From Isoetes taiwanensis (lineage: Eukaryota; Streptophyta; Lycopodiopsida; Isoetales; Isoetaceae): a stretch of 64,000 bases of DNA. Positions 1 to 12,941 of the stretch are shown in pieces. The notes under the pieces were generated by a model, which did no database searches, was not told the origin of the DNA, and was given only the letters and a program-made list of their open reading frames with translations. The stretch is from contig JAJEKV010000014.1 in NCBI GenBank assembly GCA_021234155.1, positions 17,826,652 through 17,890,651 on the forward strand, written 5' to 3'. Position numbers and translations under genes: made by a program. Within the stretch, counting starts at the first letter, position 1, and each line of letters opens with the position of its first letter.

Positions 1-412
1 GTAGACATGAATTTAGTTTCTTGTATTGCCCTCATATAACATTTGAAGTTTATCTTGAATATAGGAACTTTTTAGATTGGTAATCGTTAATAGAAGAAAA
101 GAGCTTTTATAGTACAACCTAACTGTCTTCGGGAACATTGTCTCATGATGCAAGACTACCTAAGGAAGTCAAGTTCACAAATTCTTAGTCATATGAAGCA
201 GAGCAGGAGAGGATGGATCCCCTCTACTGCTCCGGAAGCGGCAAAAAGAAGGGAAGAGAACGAAAATAGCTCATTTGACATCCAATCTTATCTTAATGAT
301 TGGTTGACTTAATTGTGTCATTGTTGCGTGTGTCCTTCCATTGAAATGCTAGGTTTGCTATGGCTTATAGACGTTCTAGACTAATGTGTGTAATGTTCTT
401 TATATTTTCTTC

Positions 413-538
413 TAACATTGCTTGGTGTGTCGCTCTCTCATTCAATGTATCTTCGCATATGTTCCCCCATCTAAGTAACATTGCTTGGTGTGTCACTCTC
501 TCATTCAATGTACCTTCGCAGATGTTACCCCTTCTAAG
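413..538. repeat. 63-bp tandem duplication
   Basis: Two adjacent 63-bp units (413-475 and 476-538) differ at a handful of positions. Both begin TAACATTGCTTGGTGTGTC. The ORFs that cover it on both strands look incidental, because their repetitive protein comes from this duplication. Confidence 0.85.
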
Positions 539-880
539 ATGTGGACATGGCTTTAGTCCATCCATCCACGTGTGTTTATCGGCAAACTCTAGAACCTCGA
601 TTTCTGTGCATGAAATTGTAAATTACAAAGACTTAGATGAGATGCAGTGTGAATTTGCAAGATACACACCAATGTACAGTTGGACATTCATTCAATCATG
701 GAATGTAGTACATGTTGAGGACTAAATAGTCCCTCCATACGGAGAAACATCTATGAACATGGGGCCTTCAAACAGTGTTCATGACATAATTGTTATCCCC
801 ATAAAATAAATGTAAAGAGCAAATGAATAGATAAAAAGGACTTAGCTTTAGTTATATGTATGACACCTCGCAGTTAAAGG

Positions 881-1010
881 ATAGTGACATTATGAACTAC
901 TACAAGTTTAGACTCGAGAAATGAACAAGTATAAAGCAATATAATAATGGGTAGTAACATTATGGACTAGCTAGAAGTTTAGACTCGAGAAATGAACAAA
1001 TATACATCAA
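881..1010. repeat. 70-bp imperfect tandem pair
   Basis: Units at 881-940 and 951-1010 share AGTTTAGACTCGAGAAATGA and flanking similarity at a 70-bp offset. No gene is seen in 539-1121. Confidence 0.7.
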
Positions 1011-1121
1011 TTTACATTATTGTATTGGAAGCATATTTTGTACAGTAACTATATTCATAAATAAGCTCCACCTTACTTGCAGACAAGGGTGAGAAATATT
1101 TAAAGAGTTTGAATATGAATG

Positions 1122-2345
1122 TCAAATGGTATAATCCCAATTAGGGAGTACTTCGGCTCCAATGGGGAAAGGATCTATCCCATTGGAGCCAAAGGCAGGC
1201 AAGTGGGAGTGAGGGGTTTGGATTTGGGACTCAAATATAGGAGCTCCATAAAAGTGTGGAAGGAAAGGGTTTGATAGACCTGATACAAGGCATGATGAAT
1301 TGGCATCAAACATGGAAGGCTGCATTTGGTTGGGAAGTGCATGAGCTTGTGATCTGGCATGCGGCAAGTTAATCTCCCCCTCAGATGATGTTCTAATCAT
1401 TGACCAAGGCACGGGCACATGCATCATTTGTGCACATGCACGTACTCGTCTTGAGACATCTATGCTTGCACAATCACCACCACCACCACCACCACCACCA
1501 CCACCACCACCACCACCACCACCACCACCACCACCACCACCACCACCACCACCACCACCACCACCACCACCACCGTCGTCATCACTCCTTAGTCTCTCCC
1601 TTTGTTTTCTTTTCTTTCTCATGTAAGTGTTCCAAAAGTTCTTGATCTCGTTATCTGTTCAGCCCGGAAGATGGCTTGAAATGTAGGCCCATCTGAACCA
1701 CACGTTTTCTTAGACTCTTAACTTGGCACTTAGTAAAATACGCATAGAGATTTTGGGAGGGATTTGAGGCTAACCTAACCTGTTGCCGACCAGTTCGTGG
1801 AGGGAGATGATGGTTGTTTCTTCGTGGGCACTGAACTTTCCACGTATAAGATTCGGTCTCAGGTAATTAAGCCAACGTAACCTGCAACTTTTGCCGCAAC
1901 GTTTTAGGCCTGCAAGCGGAACCAACCAAACAAAATGGTACAGATTAGCTTAGCACTGCGTTAAGAAGGATGTTTCAAATGATGCGAAAAAAATAGGATC
2001 CAAATTATTACGATAAGATACAAAAAAGATTAGCATGGCCATGACATTAAGAACCCTATTCAGAGTAGATACAACAAAATGAATTGAACTGAATCCTGTT
2101 CATGTGAATAAATAGGAAAACAATACAACAAACTAAATTGAATTGGATTGATAAAAACAATAGCATGGGAGAAAAAAAAAGAACAAAATAAGAACAAGAG
2201 ATTTAGATTGGCAGACATATGGAAGATTGTATGTACCTGCCAATCTAGGCACAACGCTCCATCGAAGCGACCCGTTGTGCTGCAAACAGGCAGTGAGCTT
2301 GGCGTCCTCATCTGGAGACCAGAGACCCCTGGCACTTTTCTTCAT
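1122..2345 (-). pseudogene. R2R3-MYB transcription factor gene with a nonsense codon in R3
   Basis: Nuclear DNA-binding transcription factor. Three exons can be read on the minus strand: 2345-2237 (109 nt), 1909-1780 (130 nt) and 1692-1122. Exon 1 starts MKKSARGLWSPDEDAKL and ends in PRLAG with a phase-1 GT donor. Exon 2 begins [17 protein letters not shown] and ends after LVGNR in phase 2. These are the canonical plant R2R3-MYB intron positions, and 130 nt is the usual exon-2 length. Exon 3 reads WAYISSHLPG, then a TGA at 1661-1659, then TDNEIKNFWNTYMRKKRKQ. The family has Arg (PGRTDNE) at the stop, so this looks like CGA to TGA, a CpG transition. After R3 come a run of about 33 Gly codons and a roughly 110-residue tail ending NWDYTI. 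Either a recent pseudogene or a sequence error; the rest of the frame is clean. MYB identity is certain, subgroup unknown. Confidence 0.9.
1475..1574. repeat. (CAC)n / (GGT)n microsatellite
   Basis: About 33 uninterrupted CAC triplets on the plus strand. On the minus strand they encode a polyglycine tract in exon 3 of the MYB gene. Read on the plus strand they give a polyhistidine ORF that has no other support. Confidence 0.95.
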
Positions 2346-2449
2346 TGTATTCCTTTCTACAGTCTTGGCCCTCGTCCCAAGGCTTCCCAACTTGGTTCTA
2401 CAAATTATGCATATCATTTTATATATAGACTTATTAAGTAGTGAGTAGC

Positions 2450-4450
2450 GGCTTCCTTCCCTTCCTCACCATTGTTAGTTAGGCCTTCACATCGCCTTGT
2501 CATACGTGTCCATACATTGAGTACTAGCTTCCCCTTCCTTGGTATGTATCATAGAGGATATTCCCCACACGATCTCTTACCAACTTCAAGAGAATCTTTA
2601 GAAAGAAAAAAAAAAAAAACAATTTGAAAACCATGTCCCTACTGAAGTTCCGCACATAGCTCAGGTACTGTATACTGGGTCTATTTAGTAGGCCATACCC
2701 ATCTTTTTATCACATTAGCACTTCCCCAGTTTGTGATGTGCTTAATGCACTGGTTAGTGTAAAAACATATGATAGTCATGGCAATTCTGTTCATCGCCTA
2801 TGGTAGCCATCGAGCCATTGAGGTGATTAGGCAATTGGGCTTACACCCCAAGGTGTTGACTACCACATGTGTTACTTGTTTTAATCTAAGTGGTCTGCAT
2901 AGGATGTACTCCCCAGAGTGAATGATCACAAGAATAGTGTGCATTCCACATGGGGTGTTGGGTGGGGGCGAGGGGAGGGGGAGGGAGAACTGGATGATGT
3001 AAGTTTGTCAATTTCGTCATGAAACTCATTTCTCCTGCTACTAAAACCATCTTGTATGTCATCTCATTTGAATGTGTATTTTGTCTTTCATTACTATTTC
3101 GCTGGTAGTATTTGAAAATAGACAAATTGGGGTCATTAGGATATTGATCCACGATTTGTTTGTACTGGCAAACTGGCTTTTTAACCAGCATCACGGGATC
3201 ATTCTTCTAGAACACTTCAGTAATGAAATAGGCATGCATCATCAGGTCATTATCATGGAAACCCACCATAATGGAGTAGGTGACATAATGAAGTTTATAT
3301 TCTTTTACCCAGAGACAAATTCCACTCACGGTAGTGCCATTTTTGGTTGTGGGAGAAACTTCCAGTAGAATGGATTTTTTTTTGGATTGTATCATTCGCA
3401 AATCACATTCCACTATAATCGTGGTCGTTAACGAACAATTAACTAAATTTTCCAACTGTTGGCCTCTACTTATTGTAATTTAAATTCAAAATTTAACAAA
3501 TTATGCATCATATCTGAACCTAATACATAACCTAAACTACCTCCGCTAGTGGAATATCAGAGTTGCTGTCGTCGTTGATATGGCTTCTTGCAATTCGCTT
3601 AGTTGTTAGCTTGTACCTTGTTAACCATAATTTAGTGTCAACAATTTTCTTTCAAAGGACAAAAACCTTTATATTACATTGACAAACAATGCTTTAACAT
3701 ATGAATTTCCAGTTCAACATTTCATCAAATTATGAATAGTTAGTATCCAACTTTCTATATGAAAGTGAAGATGTATATCTGATTAAAATTATCAACAAAA
3801 ATAACATATTTTGGTATACTTAATGATTTGACAATTACTTGAATGCTTTTTAGGAAAAAAAGAAAAAGAAAAAGACTTTGGAACTCGTGAATTAAATATT
3901 CTAATATAAAAAGACTGTATAGTTCAAAGCCCTCAATTATAATAACAGATAACGTAGATTAGAGAGGTTGCCATAGCATCTTTGACTAACATAGCATCCT
4001 TCATACACATTTATGAATCCACAATTCAATAATGATATTTTGGGTCCCTAGTGTTTTATATACCATTTCCTATATCCAATTACATATGTCGTACTTTTTA
4101 TTGAACCTAAGGCTTAGGTTGAAATGCATTAAATTTCATTAATTTGTTCTTGATGTATTTCTTAAAAAATTTGTATCCATTATTAGTCATGACAACTTTT
4201 TTTGTTGCATCAAATATTTGGTTATTATACTTGTTTAGGTATAACTTAAAATGCCAAAATAAGCTTGATATAGTGAGTGGATAAAAAGTTTTATGTGTCT
4301 CTTGACTTTTTGAGAATAGAAATTATAGGAATTATATACACAGAAGGTACTAAATATTATATTGAAAGTAGCATAAATTTTATCTTGACTCGCGTTTATA
4401 GTTACTGGTCTTGGATAAGGATCACAGAAGAAGGAATCTATATGCCATTC
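2450..4450. other. No gene recognised
   Basis: AT-rich sequence with short homopolymers. It lies upstream of the MYB gene, so 2346 to about 2700 probably includes its promoter, but no clear TATA box or motif stands out. The short ORFs here show no domain or codon signature. Confidence 0.5.
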
Positions 4451-4454
4451 ATTA

Positions 4455-4532
4455 AAATAGAATAGAATAGAATAGTAGGGACTTAAACAACAGGAGGAGG
4501 ATGGGGAGGGGGAGAGGGAGGAGGAGGGGGAC
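4455..4532 (+). repeat. (AATAG)n followed by a G-rich tract
   Basis: Four AATAG-type units at about 4455-4477 are followed at 4491-4532 by a purine-only tract with many GGG/GGAGG runs. The plus strand could form a G-quadruplex. No gene is attached. Confidence 0.6.
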
Positions 4533-7065
4533 CATGTCTTTTAGGGGCAAGAACTTAAAGATATCATATATAGGCTTCTCATTTATCTTAGCAGATTGGT
4601 AGATAGTGGGTAATCTGCGAACTATCCACAAAAACTAAAAAAATATTGGGGATATTAAATTATACAGGGGTGCTAGACAATGACAACTTAATCTAAAGAA
4701 TACCAAACATGAGCATGAAAAGCAAAGAACATAGCCAGAATAACAAAATATCAGAAACATAGCTCCGGGGCAATGGAAAGCTCAGCCAGCCTACATGCAG
4801 GCCCTATTAGCAGAGAAATGCCCAGTAGCTCACATTTCGAGCCCCGTTGGGAGAGTTGGTGGGGTAAACCTCGTATGCACATACCCTTCCCAGCCCACGT
4901 CTGGCGCTGGACGACCTCTTACCATGAAGTCACAAGAGTTGATGTAGCATCCTGATCAGGGAAACTATGCCCAGTGTCACAGAGCACAAGAATACCACAG
5001 AGAATCACAGATGAACATAAGCATTTTGGAGCAACCTAGGCCACCGAACCTAGAAGTCTGACCCCGGAGGTTCCAAGGGACATCAAAATACCAAGACAAC
5101 AGTGGAACAATGCAAAGACCATGACATGTGGTGTTCATTAGAATGTTTACTATACATGTGCCTAGATTATACTGCTGTTGATGTTGCCCATACAACCTGC
5201 CCAAGTTGAAGTAGCTAGATTACTGACGAAGATAATGATCGCAATCCAAATACTTCGAGGAAGACATAAGCCTAACTACCATTGATGTAGCTACAACACG
5301 GAAATATACTACCAATATACACAATGCAAACCTAACCTCAGAACCATTCTCCCATGAGAATAATCCATTAGCTATGATATCTTTGATAAAATATTGCAAC
5401 AACTTAGAAACTTACAGTTATACACTTAGACTAGCACTGCTCCACACCATAGCCTCATATAGACACCCACATATGCCTCATATTACTCTCCTGGCCCAAC
5501 TTCACTTGATCTCCAAGGTTCCACTATTTATTTATCTCTAACAATTGTTAGCTAAGGTTTTTAATATTTCGATTAAAAACCCACTTTCCTTAGCTAAGGA
5601 ATTGAAACATACAACTAATGTAGAATCCCAAAATCGAACACTTATGGCTTAAAAACCCCTAAGGTCTCACAACCATAACTGCATTTAGCCTTTGCCACAT
5701 GATCTCTAGGCTAGCCCCATCTCCAGGAGTAAGCCTGTACAATTATCCTAGCTAGCTATAATTATTTATCTCCATTAGTTCATGTTCCTTAGTTAAAACA
5801 ACTCCTTTGATTCATAATCGTCTTCCTCTTAAAATACACTGAACCCCAAGCCTCATAAGGTACAATCTGTCTTCATACATCATATTAGAGGCGCTAAGCC
5901 AAGGTTATACATCTCGACACCTCTTCCAAGCCTTCCTAACTTCTTCTTTTGTTACAAGACCAGGAACTAAGTTAATACTAATAATAATTGAACACAAAAG
6001 CACGGAACATGATAAAAAGACAAAACCTATAGCCTGTAACCCAATAAAAGAGCCTTTTTCTAGCATCGATTTGGCTGATCTGGAGAAGCTAATGGCAAAT
6101 CGGCCATTCCAAAGCCCAAAATAATCCTACATACTCAATTACGACCTGTTTCCTTGCTTCTTTGACATTTTGGACTCTCCCGTACAGCTCTTGATCATGC
6201 CCCCAAAGACTCTTGATTCAGCCAAATCGGCCTTCCAGGAGTAATTTCGACCGATCTTTATGATATTTTGGCCGATCTAGCCGTGCCCAAATCTTCCCAT
6301 AAGGTCTTTGGACTCCGATTCAAGTTTTCCCTTTCTACTTAACACTTACAGCAGATAATTAAATCAGCCTCATACCCATAGAATTAACCCTAGATTTACT
6401 CTACTCTTCCTGAGATAAAAGCCACATTCTTGATTCAATGCTACAGCTTTGACTTCATCATTTACCACAGGCATTCTATTCGAATCCATTAAACCCTGCG
6501 AAATCTCAAGGAGCACTGCTTCATTAATTGATTAACTCAGACATTAGAAAGCGTATTCAATCTAGATCGTGAATCGCCTTTGATTATTTTGTAATCCCAA
6601 AGTCATCATCTACATCATGTTTAAACTCAATCCACAGCCTATGAAATCTCAAATAGACTGAAACCCCACTTGATAAGAAGATTGCTGCAATCTCTTCAAA
6701 CTCTGGCCTTCTTAATGTCTCCAAGCTCTTGTCTCCTCAAAGCTTTCTCCAGAGAATTCCCTCATGCATGGACCTCTGGACCTTTTGCAATTGTTTGTGC
6801 CTCAAACGACCGTCTTCTAGCTCCTAGAATTAAACTGCAGAAGAACATATATAGTGCAGTCAATTCTGGTCGAGCATCACAATTTCTGTCATAACTTTCT
6901 CATATGGCGCCAAATATAACACTCCAAAGTTCGGGCTTTAAAACTGCCCAGAATTGCTCCCTGCCTTCATGCTCGGCAACAATCTTTTCTCCAAAAGAGA
7001 CAAAACCCTGGACTCATGCTGCATACATGCCATATATGCATGGTCCCTAACTTCCCAGGACCGTT
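4533..7065. other. No gene recognised; probably decayed repeat
   Basis: No ORF with a recognisable domain. Composition resembles old LTR or intergenic sequence, but I cannot delimit an element. Confidence 0.4.
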
Positions 7066-7069
7066 ACAA

Positions 7070-7205
7070 AAAATCAAGATACATACTAGAGGATTGTGAC
7101 ATGGGACTCAAAACCTAGAGGATAAAATAGTCTGCCAAGCAAAACCACCCATACACAATGACTATAACCAGAGTCCTTGTGCCACTTTAAGGCGTTTAAC
7201 ACTAG
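7070..7205 (-). mobile_element. 5'-truncated LINE 3'-end fragment
   Basis: This stretch is similar over about 130 bp to the 3' UTR of the LINE copy at 14637-16545 (matching 14686-14815). Shared landmarks are AATCAAGATACATAC, CAAAACC, ACCACCCATACACA and GTCCTTGTGCCAC. It lacks the ORF1 part, as expected for a 5'-truncated LINE copy on the minus strand. Ends are approximate. Confidence 0.6.
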
Positions 7206-7627
7206 AGCTGTCCCTTGATGGACCATAAATGGTTCATCTGTACAGTTCACTTTAAAATTCATATAAAATCAATGGCATAAAATTCAGTTAAACCCTTTCT
7301 ACATGTTGATATGGGAGATGTTAAAATGGAACGTTTTGTTTTGGCGTGTTATGGGAGATGTTGTTTTTTTAGCATGAAAAAAAAAAAAAAAATTTAAAAA
7401 ATATTAGCAAGTTCATGAATAACATATAAACCATCAAGTATAGCACAAATCATCTATCACACAAACTTCCAATTTTTGTGTCGATACAAAACGCGGCCAC
7501 AATGACATCATCTCTTCAATATCTTCATAAAAGATTACTGCACTACAATGATGCAGGACAAAGGACATGACCAGAATCATCAGCTGAGCAAAAAGTATGA
7601 TTTTCTGCTGTGCAAATCAAGTTTTAA

Positions 7628-7800
7628 TCAACTAGTGGGGTCTGAAACCCTACCAAATCCGCTCGGAATTTGATGTTTTGACCCAAAAAACTGAAGCAAA
7701 TATAAGCATACTATATGCTTCAGAAGGATCCCAGAGAGAGCTTTCCAATGCAATAAAAAACACTTAAAATGAAATTTGAATTCAAAAGTTATGATAAGGA
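7628..7800. repeat. Dispersed repeat, related to 19440-19607
   Basis: The two stretches share GAGAGAGCTTTCCAA, GCAATAAAAA and CAAAAGTTATGATAAG in the same order and spacing. Probably part of an old LTR family; identity low. Confidence 0.5.
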
Positions 7801-8267
7801 TTAAGCCACCTTTATTTCTTTCTGGTGCAAATGCAAGACTACGTGCGCAGGCTATTACGAGTACTAGGCTCAAATTTACTAGTTATGGTGAGTTCTTATT
7901 TCTCCAACTATTGTTCTGCTGTAAAGCTACGGCATTTTGGGTGAGAAAATCCATCCTAAAGATGCTAGCTTGAACATAAGATTCAAGCTTTTGCCGAACA
8001 AGTGATCATTTTCCAAATCAACTTGCATTACTCTTGTTTGTTGAATCTGTACTCTAGCTTTGCTGGCTTTGGAGTCTTGCTTGCCCTGTGCTAAGCGTAT
8101 GTATCGCATATAGCCTATGGCGGTGCCGCTGTACACAGGTGAAGGAAGTACTACCCCGATTAAAACATACAGATTTTTGTAGTATTTTACTCCAGGAGAG
8201 ACTAGGAATATGTTTAGATAGCAGCCTTGCTACTCTCTAGATCCTGATGAATCTTAAACCTAACTGC

Positions 8268-8691
8268 TCAGTGCGGAGTCGACTTTCTTCTGATAGTCGG
8301 CCCCGTTCTTGCCTTTATCATGGTTTGGACCCTCCCGGCCGTCCTACCGATTGTTATCCTGCTCTTTCGATTCTGAGTCGGAGTCAGAACTGGTATTGGA
8401 GGAATTCGTGCTAGGGGATCTCCTTTTTCGATTTCTCTTCCTTGCCTTATCTGCTCCGTCAGCAAGTGTTTGGGATAATTGGACGTTCTGGTCTGGTACA
8501 ATTGCTGCCCTTCCTGCCAATAAAGCTCTTATCTCTTGGATATCCGATCTCATCTGGGATATCTCTTCTTCTGGAGTTGGTGTTTCGAACTCTTGGAATA
8601 GGTTCCTTGGTTGGAATTGTCTTGCGGGGGTTTGCTCTTCCTGAGGGTGTCGATTTTGCTCTACGTTCCTGGGTGCTCTAACTGCATACAC
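8268..8691 (-). CDS. Ser/Arg-rich ORF downstream of X copy 1
   Basis: Open from 8691 to 8344 in one frame, continuing to 8268 in a shifted frame. The beginning is better read as an exon, since TATGCAG is a possible acceptor just upstream of 8683 and the frame has no ATG there. Predicted protein: a Gln/Pro-rich start, a middle segment with heptad-like charged residues (ISQMRSDIQEIRALLAG), and a basic then Ser/Asp/Glu-rich tail (RKRNRKRRSP then SDSDSESKEQ). The tail resembles a nuclear, SR-like or nucleic-acid-binding region. It lies about 140 bp beyond the X stop on the same strand, so it may belong to the same unit. No family recognised. Confidence 0.4.
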
Positions 8692-8937
8692 ATTAGATTA
8701 TACTCTTATGATTAGCTTTTGTTTCTTGTTGCATTGGTTATATAGTTGTGGGAACAAAAATATATCAAAGAACATTCATAATACCAACAAATTATATTGT
8801 TACAATGATTGATAGAGAGAAAATTTTATTCTATTCTTGGAATCTTCGATATGCAGGGTGGTCTTCCAAGAACTACACCTGGGCTGTACCAACCGTACGT
8901 CCCAAGTTCAAGAGAATATTGGTAGGCATACCACTTT

Positions 8938-9637
8938 TGTTAGGATCTAAAATGTCTAGCTTTCAATTTATCTACTTGAAATACAATATTCAAAGGTCTT
9001 CAATAAACATTGTAACCTTAGATTATAACCATTGAAAACAGTTTTGAACAATAACACTTAGTATTGCACTAGAAAATAACCCCGAGACCTCGGGCATTCA
9101 CCTCATTGATGAATCCGGCTCAATCAATCTGTACATTCTCTTTAGGTTTTATTTTCAAGCACCGATCCTTCCGGAATCGGCACCGATCCGGCCCTGCCGG
9201 TACGCTCCATTCTAAGTTTAAATCTGGAGCTTGGCAGTTGGCCATTCGACCGAGATTTCCAGTTTATTTGCAACCATTAACCATAAGATTTTCAAATAAT
9301 AATATAACCATTGACCCATGGTTATACATCACCAATAAACCATCAACTCTTATACCTTAGGTTTTAGACCCATACGTCCATGTATTCATGTAATGTTGTA
9401 TGTCTTTGTGCCCCTGTGCAATTTCTTTGGCCTACATGACTCTTCTTTCTTACCAACAACTTGCAGAGTTATCTGTGATCTTCATAGTGCAGTCTTGGCA
9501 GTCTGTAAATTCCTTCAAACTTTAACTGTCATTGTAACCAACCATGATAGGTCTTAAAGCAACAATTTTAATAACATTCTCAATGTTCCCTTATGAACCA
9601 TTCAACCATTATTATAATATGAACTACAACTCTCACA
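8938..9637 (-). repeat. copia 3' LTR
   Basis: In element orientation it runs TGTGAGAG...CTAACA. It is near-identical to 12955-13653. The pol frame runs about 36 nt into it. Confidence 0.93.
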
Positions 9638-10441
9638 TTCTCCCTTTATATTATAATCCCTGCAGTTTATTAACCTTCTCAGAAGACTGAACTTTGTATC
9701 TGCTAGTGGTTTTGTGAGAATGTCTGCCAGTTGCTGATCTGTATGAACATACTGAACATGTATGATATTTTTGTTTACCAACTCTCTGATAAAGTGTGCC
9801 TCCAATTCGATATGCTTGGTTCTCTCATGAAATATTGGGTTTTTGGTCATGGCAATGCAACTTTGGCTATCAAAATACAATCTTAATGGATCTTTTTGAC
9901 ACATTCCCAATTCATTCAGTATTCTTCTGCTCCAGGCTATCTCCTTTGCTGCAAGAGTGGTTGCTGAATATTCTTCTTCAGTAGATGAGAGAGCTATGGC
10001 ATTTTGCTTTTTGCATTTCCAAGAAATAGGTCCACCTCCCAACATTAAAATAAACCCTGATGTAGATTTCCTTTCATCAAGGTCACCTCCCCAGTCAGAA
10101 TCTGAATATGATTCTAGGTTAAGGTTTTGAGAATCATACATAATGCCATGATTGATAGTTCCCTTCAAATACCTAATAACTCTTTTTGTTGCCTGCCAGT
10201 GCATCATTCCAAAATTGTTATTGTACCTACTCAGCATATTAACAGCATAAGATATGTCAGGTCTGGTACAATTTGCCAGATAAAGCAAACAACCAACCAA
10301 TTCCCTGTATGGCAATTCTTGAACTTCTATTCTTTGTTTGTCATTTTGAGGACAGTATTCCTTTGACAGTTTGTTTCCTGGTACCATAGGAGTTTTCACT
10401 GCTTTACAATCTTCTATATTGAACCTTTTTAGTATTCCCAT
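9602..10441 (-). pseudogene. copia pol: end of RT and RNase H
   Basis: Continues the RT frame after a frameshift near 10441. It begins MGILKRFNIEDCKAVKTPM, then the copia linker (YRELVGCLLYLANCTRPDI) and RNase H with YSDSDWGGD, STEEEYSA and the DSQS and HIELEAHFIRE blocks. The four acidic residues of RNase H are all visible. Ends ILTKPL and a Cys-containing tail at 9602, inside the LTR. Confidence 0.9.
9638..9650 (-). promoter_or_regulatory. copia polypurine tract
   Basis: On the minus strand AAAGGGAGAA directly abuts the TG of the 3' LTR, which is the position of the plus-strand primer. Confidence 0.8.
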
Positions 10442-11996
10442 AATGTTTTTTGACCTTGAGACAGTGCCATAATTCTGTTTTTCCTGTCTCTATGTACTTC
10501 AATGCCTAAGAACCTTTTAAGTTCCCCTAAATCAGTCATTTTGAACTTGTTCTTTAATATATCTTTGCATTTTTGCAGTATGTTCAAATTGTTGCTTATC
10601 ATAACATTGTCATCAACATACAATGCTATGTAGCAGAATTCTGATTCTTCTCTAAATAAATAGACATTCCCATCATCCTTGAGTTTAATAAAACCCTGTT
10701 CTCTTAAGTATGTATCCATACACAGATACCACTGTCTTGGGGATTGTTTCAACCCGTACACTGCTCTTTTTAATTTCCAAACCTTGTTTTTCCCTTGCTC
10801 AAACCCAGGGGGTTGTTTCATATAAATATCCTCCTCCAATTTAGCATTAAGAAATGCTGTGGTTACATCCATATGATGTGCCTCCAAATTTTTAGCATTT
10901 GCCATTGCTAGCAGCATTCTAATACTTGTCAATTTTACAATAGGGGAAAATGTATCTTCATAGTCAATACTTGGTTTTTGTGAGAACCCTTGTGCCACAA
11001 GTCTGGCCTTATGCTTGATTAGATTTCCTTCATTTCCTTGCTTTACTTTGAAAATCCATTTGCAGCCAACTGCATTTCTCCCTTTAGGTAGGTCAGCTAG
11101 CTCAAAGGTTTCTGTTCTCTTAAATGCATTCAACTCCTCTTCCATTGCATTCATCCATTCTTTTGCATCTGTGCTATTTAATGCTTCTTCAAAAGTCTTG
11201 GGTACCTCAAAGTCAATCATTGCCAATATTTCTACAAGGTTTATTTCATTTGTATTGTGCTTTAATCTCCTACTTCTGCCTGCTGAATCCCTGCCAAATA
11301 ATTCATTACTAACCCCATTTGCTTCATCTTGTAAAATTTGAGCATTTGTTCTCCTTGTGGTCTGAGCTTTGCCTTTGATTGTTTGCTCCTCCTTTTCAGT
11401 GATCTCCTCATCTTCTTGTACTTGATTTTCCTGCAAATTAACAATCTTATTTTCCTGCAATAACTTTGAGTCAGTCTCAGAATCATCATCATAAATATTT
11501 GATAATTTTTCTAGTTGCTCCAAGTTTTGAGCTGGTTCCCTTTTCTCTGTTTGTACAACAGGTAATTTCGTGTCTTTATAGTGTTGTCCTTCATCAAAAA
11601 TGACATCTCTACTGATCACTACTTTCCTTTTTGCAGGGTCAAATAATCTATAAGCCTTAGACTGCTCATCATATCCCACAAGATATGCAATTCTAGCTCT
11701 ATCATCAAGTTTTTGCCTTTGTTCCTTAGGAACATGCACAAAACTTAAACACCCATAGCTTTTAAGCTTTTCAAGATTAGGTTTCTTGCCTGACCAAAGC
11801 ATTTCTGGTAAAGATCCATTTATACTTGCTGATGGAATCATATTTTGTACTTCTACTGCAGTTCTAACTGCTTCTTCCCATAGATAATTTGGTAACCCTG
11901 TGTATTTGAGCATTGCTCTCACAGCATTCAATATTGTTCTGTTTTTCCTCTCTGCTACACCATCTTGTTGAGGGGAATGTGAACAAGTTAGTTGTC
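10429..11996 (-). pseudogene. copia pol: integrase C-terminal half and reverse transcriptase
   Basis: Opens in the middle of integrase at SPQQDGVAERKNRT, which holds the last catalytic Glu of the DDE core. The HHCC domain and both Asp residues are absent. Then comes the GKKPNLEKLKSYGC integrase C-terminal region, an acidic linker, and the copia RT with KARLVAQGF, DVTTAFLNA, RAVYGLKQSPRQWY and the active-site YVDD. The frame is lost at about 10440 in the RT thumb. The 5' join to gag at about 12000 marks a deletion that removed protease and the integrase N-terminus. Confidence 0.9.
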
Positions 11997-11999
11997 TCT

Positions 12000-12927
12000 T
12001 TATTCCTTTTGTCCTACAAAATGCTTTGAATCTTCCAAATAGATATACGCTGCTTCTTGTCTGCCAGCACCTCTCCCTTGCTCTTGCTTTCCTCTTCCTC
12101 TGCTAGGTTTTCCCTTTTTTCCCCTGCTGCTAGAGCATCTATTTGCAAAGTGTCCTTTGCCACCACAGTTGAAGCATTCCACATCCGTAAGTTTGGGGCA
12201 GTCTGCTTTCAAATGGCCATGAGCCTTGCCATGATAACATGGACCTATATTCCCCTTTGATTTTGAGCTGCTGCCTTTGTACTTGGATCGACCTGCATAT
12301 AAAACTTCAACATTCTCATCATAATCATCAGTCAATATTTTATTTTGTTCAAACTCTATCCTTACCATTTCTTCTGCCATTTCCCTTGTTCTAGCTACAT
12401 TTCTTATAAGTGTAGCTAACTGCTTATTTTCTCCCACTGCCCTTGCTACATGTAGCAACTTTTGCTGATCTGTCATTATAACTCCAGCTCCCTCAAAATC
12501 TGCCACAATGTTATCAAATCTTGAGAAGCTCTTCAAAATGCTTAAGAAGATATTTTCAAATTTCTTTAGGAGCTTTACCTCTTATTTTCAAGAGAATTGA
12601 AGCCCCTACTTTACTAGTCAAAATTGCATAAGCTTCCTTTGATTTTGCCTTATCAATTTTGCTAGACACACCACTGTCTCCACTTGTTGCAGTAGCATCT
12701 AGCTCCCTTGCTGCAGATGCTTCTCCAGAAGGGCTATTCTCCCTTCTTCCTGCAATCATACTACTAGAACCATTAGTATTGCCAGAATTTTCATCTTCCA
12801 ACAATTCCTACAAGTTTTCATTTTCAAGAACATTTTTCATTTGTTCCTTCCAAATTTGAAAGCCTGGACCTCCCTCATAGATCTTAATTCCACTGAGGAG
12901 AGCAGCTCCAAATCTGCTACTAGACAT
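12000..12927 (-). pseudogene. copia gag with CCHC zinc knuckle
   Basis: ATG at 12927 starts MSSSRFGAALLSG. An in-frame TAG at 12810-12808 interrupts it, the frame then runs to 12556, and a frameshift leads to 12536-12000. The second part has the capsid-like block and CFNCGGKGHFANRC at about 12150, the RNA-binding zinc knuckle, followed by a basic Gly-rich stretch. It is shorter than usual for copia gag, so part of the middle is probably deleted. Confidence 0.85.
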
Positions 12928-12941
12928 TATGAACAACCTGT

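Noticed and set aside
360-725. 121-codon ORF on the plus strand
   Set aside because: Built over a 63-bp tandem duplication, with repetitive low-information protein and no context.
1400-1645. Polyhistidine ORF on the plus strand
   Set aside because: It is the antisense of the polyglycine-coding CAC/GGT microsatellite in MYB exon 3.
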